From assembly GCA_031275515.1 (NCBI GenBank), contig JAISOQ010000194.1, positions 1 to 6,410 of the forward strand: a stretch of DNA of 6,410 nucleotides. The letters run 5' to 3'. The DNA is from Treponema sp. Lineage in GTDB: Bacteria; Spirochaetota; Spirochaetia; Treponematales; Breznakiellaceae. Positions within the stretch are counted from its first letter, which is position 1. Each line of letters starts with the position of its first letter. Below the pieces are notes generated by a model, which saw only the letters and a list, made by a program, of their open reading frames with translations, made no database searches and was not told the origin of the DNA. Positions 4,124 through 6,410 of the stretch are shown here, in pieces. Both the position numbers and the translations under genes were made by a program.

Positions 4124-6410
4124 ATGCCTAAATCAATCCTGGTAAACCCCAAGGATGTACGGAAACCGGAGACGCTCAAAATCAGGGACATTCCGGTTAA
4201 TCAATATAAACCGGATGTCAAGAAAGAAACGGCGCTTTACGGCAAGGACCGGCTCAAACGGATCTGGTACGACATGGCGACTATCCGGGCTTTCGAGAAT
4301 ATGCTTAATTCCTTCAAGACCCAGGGGGCCTGGAACGGGATCGAGTACAACCACAAGGGGCCGGCCCATCTTTCCATGGGGCAGGAAGCTTCCTCTGTGG
4401 GGCAGTGCGTGAATCTTACGGTGGATGATTTCATCTTTGGGAGCCACCGGAGCCACGGGGAAATCCTGGCCAAGTGTTATTCCGCCGTCTGGCAGCTTGA
4501 AGAGAAGCGGCTTGAGGAGATCATGAAAAGCTTTCTGGGCGGTGAAACCCTGGCGGCTGCCGAGACTATCCCTTACCGGGGGGTGAAGGACCTGGCGGAA
4601 AATTTTGTCCTCTACGGGACCCTGGCGGAGATCTTCGCCCGGAAGGCGGGGTTCACCAGGGGGCTTGGGGGTTCCATGCACGCATTCTTTACCCCCTTCG
4701 GCTCCATGCCCAACAACGCCATTGTGGGCGGCTCGGCGGACATCGCCGTGGGGGCGGCCCTGTACAAGCGGATCAACAGGAAGCCGGGGATCGTGATTGC
4801 CAATATCGGGGATGCCTCTATGGGCTGCGGCCCGGTTTGGGAGGCCATGATGCTGGCGGCCATGGACCAGTACCGCACCCTGTGGCCGGAAAGTTCCGGC
4901 GGCGCGCCGCCTGTTCTCTTCAACTTCTTCGACAACTTCTACGGCATGGGAGGGCAGACCACGGGGGAAACTATGGGTTACGGGATCATGGCCCGGGTCG
5001 GCGCGGGGGTCAACCCGGAGAACATGCACGCCGAACGGGTGGACGGATACAATCCCCTGGCTGTGGCGGAGGCGGTGGCCCGGAAGAAGGATATTCTTCT
5101 GGCGGGCAGGGGGCCGGCGCTTCTGGATACCCTCACCTACCGGATTTCCGGTCATTCCCCTTCGGACGCCTCAAGTTACCGCACCCCGGAGGAGATCAAG
5201 CTCTGGCAGGAAGCGGACTCCATCGAAGCATACGGGGCCTACCTTGTGGAAAACGGGATCGCCGGCAAGGACGAGCTTGAAGCCCTGCGGGAGGGGATCA
5301 ACGCCAAGCTCCTTGGGGTGGTAAAACTTGCCGTTGATGACGCGGTTTCTCCCCGCCTTGGCGGGGCTTTCATCGAGTCCGTGATGTTCTCCAATACTCC
5401 CAAAGGAGGGGCGGAGAAGCTGGATGACCGGGAGCCGGAGCTGCTGCAGAAGGTTGAGGAGAACCTGCGGGTCAAGGCCCTGGCGGAAAAGGCCCGGTAC
5501 GGTTTCGACGCCTCCGGGAAGGCGGTTTCCAAAAACAAGGCTTTCCAGTACCGGGACGGCCTTTTTGAAGCCCTGGTCCACCGTTTTGCCCTGGACCCCA
5601 CCATGGCGGCCTGGGGCGAAGAAAACCGGGACTGGGGCGGCGCTTTCGCGGTCTACCGGGGGCTTACGGAACTCCTTCCCTACAACCGGCTCTTTAACAG
5701 CTCCATCTCCGAGGGGGCCATCGTGGGGGCCGGCGTGGGTTACGCTCTGTCGGGAGGACGGGCGGTGGTGGAGCTTATGTACTGTGACTTTATGGGCCGG
5801 GCGGGGGACGAGATATTCAACCAGGCTTCCAAATGGCAGGCCATGTCGGCGGGTCTCCTCAAGATGCCCCTGGTGGTCAGGGTCTCCGTGGGGAACAAGT
5901 ACGGCGCCCAGCACAGTCAGGACTGGGCTGCCATAGTCGCCCACATTCCGGGACTCAAGGCCATGTTCCCCGCCACTCCCTACGACGCCAAGGGGATGCT
6001 CAACTTGGCCCTCCGGGGGACCGACCCGGTGATCTTCTTTGAAAGCCAGCTCCTCTACGACATGAGCGAACAATTTGAAAAGGGCGGCGTCCCCCTGGGC
6101 TACTACGAAGTGCCCGAGGGCGAACCGGCGGTACGCAGGCAGGGGAAGGACCTCACCATAGCGACTCTGGGGGCCACCCTCTACAAAGCCCTGGAAGCGG
6201 CGAAGAAGCTGGAAGCCGGTTACGGGCTGGAAGCGGAGGTCATAGACATCAGGTTCATCAACCCTTTGAATTACGACAAGCTCATTGAGTCGGTGAAGAA
6301 GACCGGGAAGATCCTCCTGGCAAGCGACGCGGCTGAACGGGGGTCTTTTCTCCACACCGTTGCCAGCAACATCCAGACCTATGCCTTTGATTACCTGGAT
6401 GCGCCCGCAG
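4124..6410 (+). CDS. Fused E1 alpha-beta 2-oxoacid dehydrogenase (thiamine diphosphate-dependent), 3' truncated by window
   Basis: This open frame reads 762 codons without a stop and leaves the window. It decarboxylates a 2-oxoacid with thiamine diphosphate and acylates E2. The alpha half (about 45-400) shows HLSMGQEA (82-89), SHRSHG (107-112), GLGGSMH (180-186), the cofactor region GDA (229-231) to DNFYGM (270-275), and GHSPSDASSYRTPEEI (343-358), matching the active-site loop phosphorylated in mitochondrial E1. The beta half (from about 476) shows WGEEN (497-501), SISEGAIVGAG with the probable catalytic E530, GAQHSQ with H597, and the transketolase C-terminal fold from about 675 (DIRFINPL). 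About 50-60 residues are probably missing at the end. Compared with separate E1 alpha chains there are insertions of about 45 residues after residue 112 and about 12 between the two cofactor motifs. Fused E1s occur in several anaerobes. Substrate is unresolved among pyruvate, acetoin and branched-chain 2-oxoacids. Confidence 0.93.
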   Translation, partial: MPKSILVNPKDVRKPETLKIRDIPVNQYKPDVKKETALYGKDRLKRIWYDMATIRAFENMLNSFKTQGAWNGIEYNHKGPAHLSMGQEASSVGQCVNLTVDDFIFGSHRSHGEILAKCYSAVWQLEEKRLEEIMKSFLGGETLAAAETIPYRGVKDLAENFVLYGTLAEIFARKAGFTRGLGGSMHAFFTPFGSMPNNAIVGGSADIAVGAALYKRINRKPGIVIANIGDASMGCGPVWEAMMLAAMDQYRTLWPESSGGAPPVLFNFFDNFYGMGGQTTGETMGYGIMARVGAGVNPENMHAERVDGYNPLAVAEAVARKKDILLAGRGPALLDTLTYRISGHSPSDASSYRTPEEIKLWQEADSIEAYGAYLVENGIAGKDELEALREGINAKLLGVVKLAVDDAVSPRLGGAFIESVMFSNTPKGGAEKLDDREPELLQKVEENLRVKALAEKARYGFDASGKAVSKNKAFQYRDGLFEALVHRFALDPTMAAWGEENRDWGGAFAVYRGLTELLPYNRLFNSSISEGAIVGAGVGYALSGGRAVVELMYCDFMGRAGDEIFNQASKWQAMSAGLLKMPLVVRVSVGNKYGAQHSQDWAAIVAHIPGLKAMFPATPYDAKGMLNLALRGTDPVIFFESQLLYDMSEQFEKGGVPLGYYEVPEGEPAVRRQGKDLTIATLGATLYKALEAAKKLEAGYGLEAEVIDIRFINPLNYDKLIESVKKTGKILLASDAAERGSFLHTVASNIQTYAFDYLDAPA

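Noticed and set aside
4133..5155. Minus-strand open frame (340 codons) opposite the E1 alpha region
   Set aside because: Antisense shadow of E1 with biased Pro/Arg/His/Gly composition and no recognisable motif.
5171..6355. Long minus-strand open frame (394 codons) opposite the E1 beta region
   Set aside because: It lies entirely antisense to a well-conserved E1 reading frame; long antisense frames are expected where third positions are G/C-rich. The translation shows no recognisable domain.

Overview
The window carries one co-directional, plus-strand gene cluster: a DeoR-family regulator followed by a complete set of 2-oxoacid dehydrogenase complex components in the order E2 (lipoyl acyltransferase), E3 (dihydrolipoamide dehydrogenase) and E1 (one polypeptide with the alpha and beta parts fused). 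E1 runs off the right edge. The coding DNA is GC-rich with a strong G/C preference at third codon positions, yet it still uses ATA for isoleucine quite often. The leader in front of the regulator is markedly AT-rich. Shine-Dalgarno sequences precede all four genes. The taxon cannot be fixed from the sequence. The style is compatible with an anaerobic, gut-type bacterium such as a host-associated spirochaete (Treponema-like), with a Firmicute or Synergistes relative as alternatives; this is a low-confidence guess.

Layout. Positions 1-143 are a non-coding AT-rich leader with a small hairpin at the left edge, promoter-like hexamers and GAAA/TTTC repeats that overlap the ribosome-binding site of the regulator. 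Positions 144-908 encode the regulator. After 50 bases comes E2 (959-2407), with a single lipoyl domain, an Ala/Pro/Gly-rich linker, one clear and one degenerate peripheral-subunit-binding domain, a short 21-bp tandem repeat and the acyltransferase core. A 42-base gap holding a perfect palindrome leads to E3 (2450-3901). A 222-base gap follows, most of it a GC-rich string of stem-loops. E1 starts at 4124 and is still open at 6410, probably lacking only its last several dozen residues.

How the genes work together. E1 uses thiamine diphosphate to decarboxylate a 2-oxoacid and reductively acylate the lipoyl-lysine of E2. The E2 core passes the acyl group to CoA, and E3 reoxidises dihydrolipoyl groups with NAD+. 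All catalytic residues that can be checked by eye are present, so the complex should be active. Its substrate (pyruvate, acetoin or a branched-chain 2-oxoacid) cannot be decided from sequence. The DeoR-type protein is probably the local regulator. No T-tailed terminator is seen between any of the genes, which fits read-through transcription, with intercistronic hairpins possibly adjusting the ratio of subunits.

Most worth a second look: the structured repeat-like element before E1 and its GGACCC/GGGTCC stem shared with the E2-E3 gap; the two insertions and the altered thiamine-diphosphate motif in the fused E1; and the apparent second subunit-binding domain in E2. No wholly new system is evident; this is a recognisable complex with unusual architecture and control.
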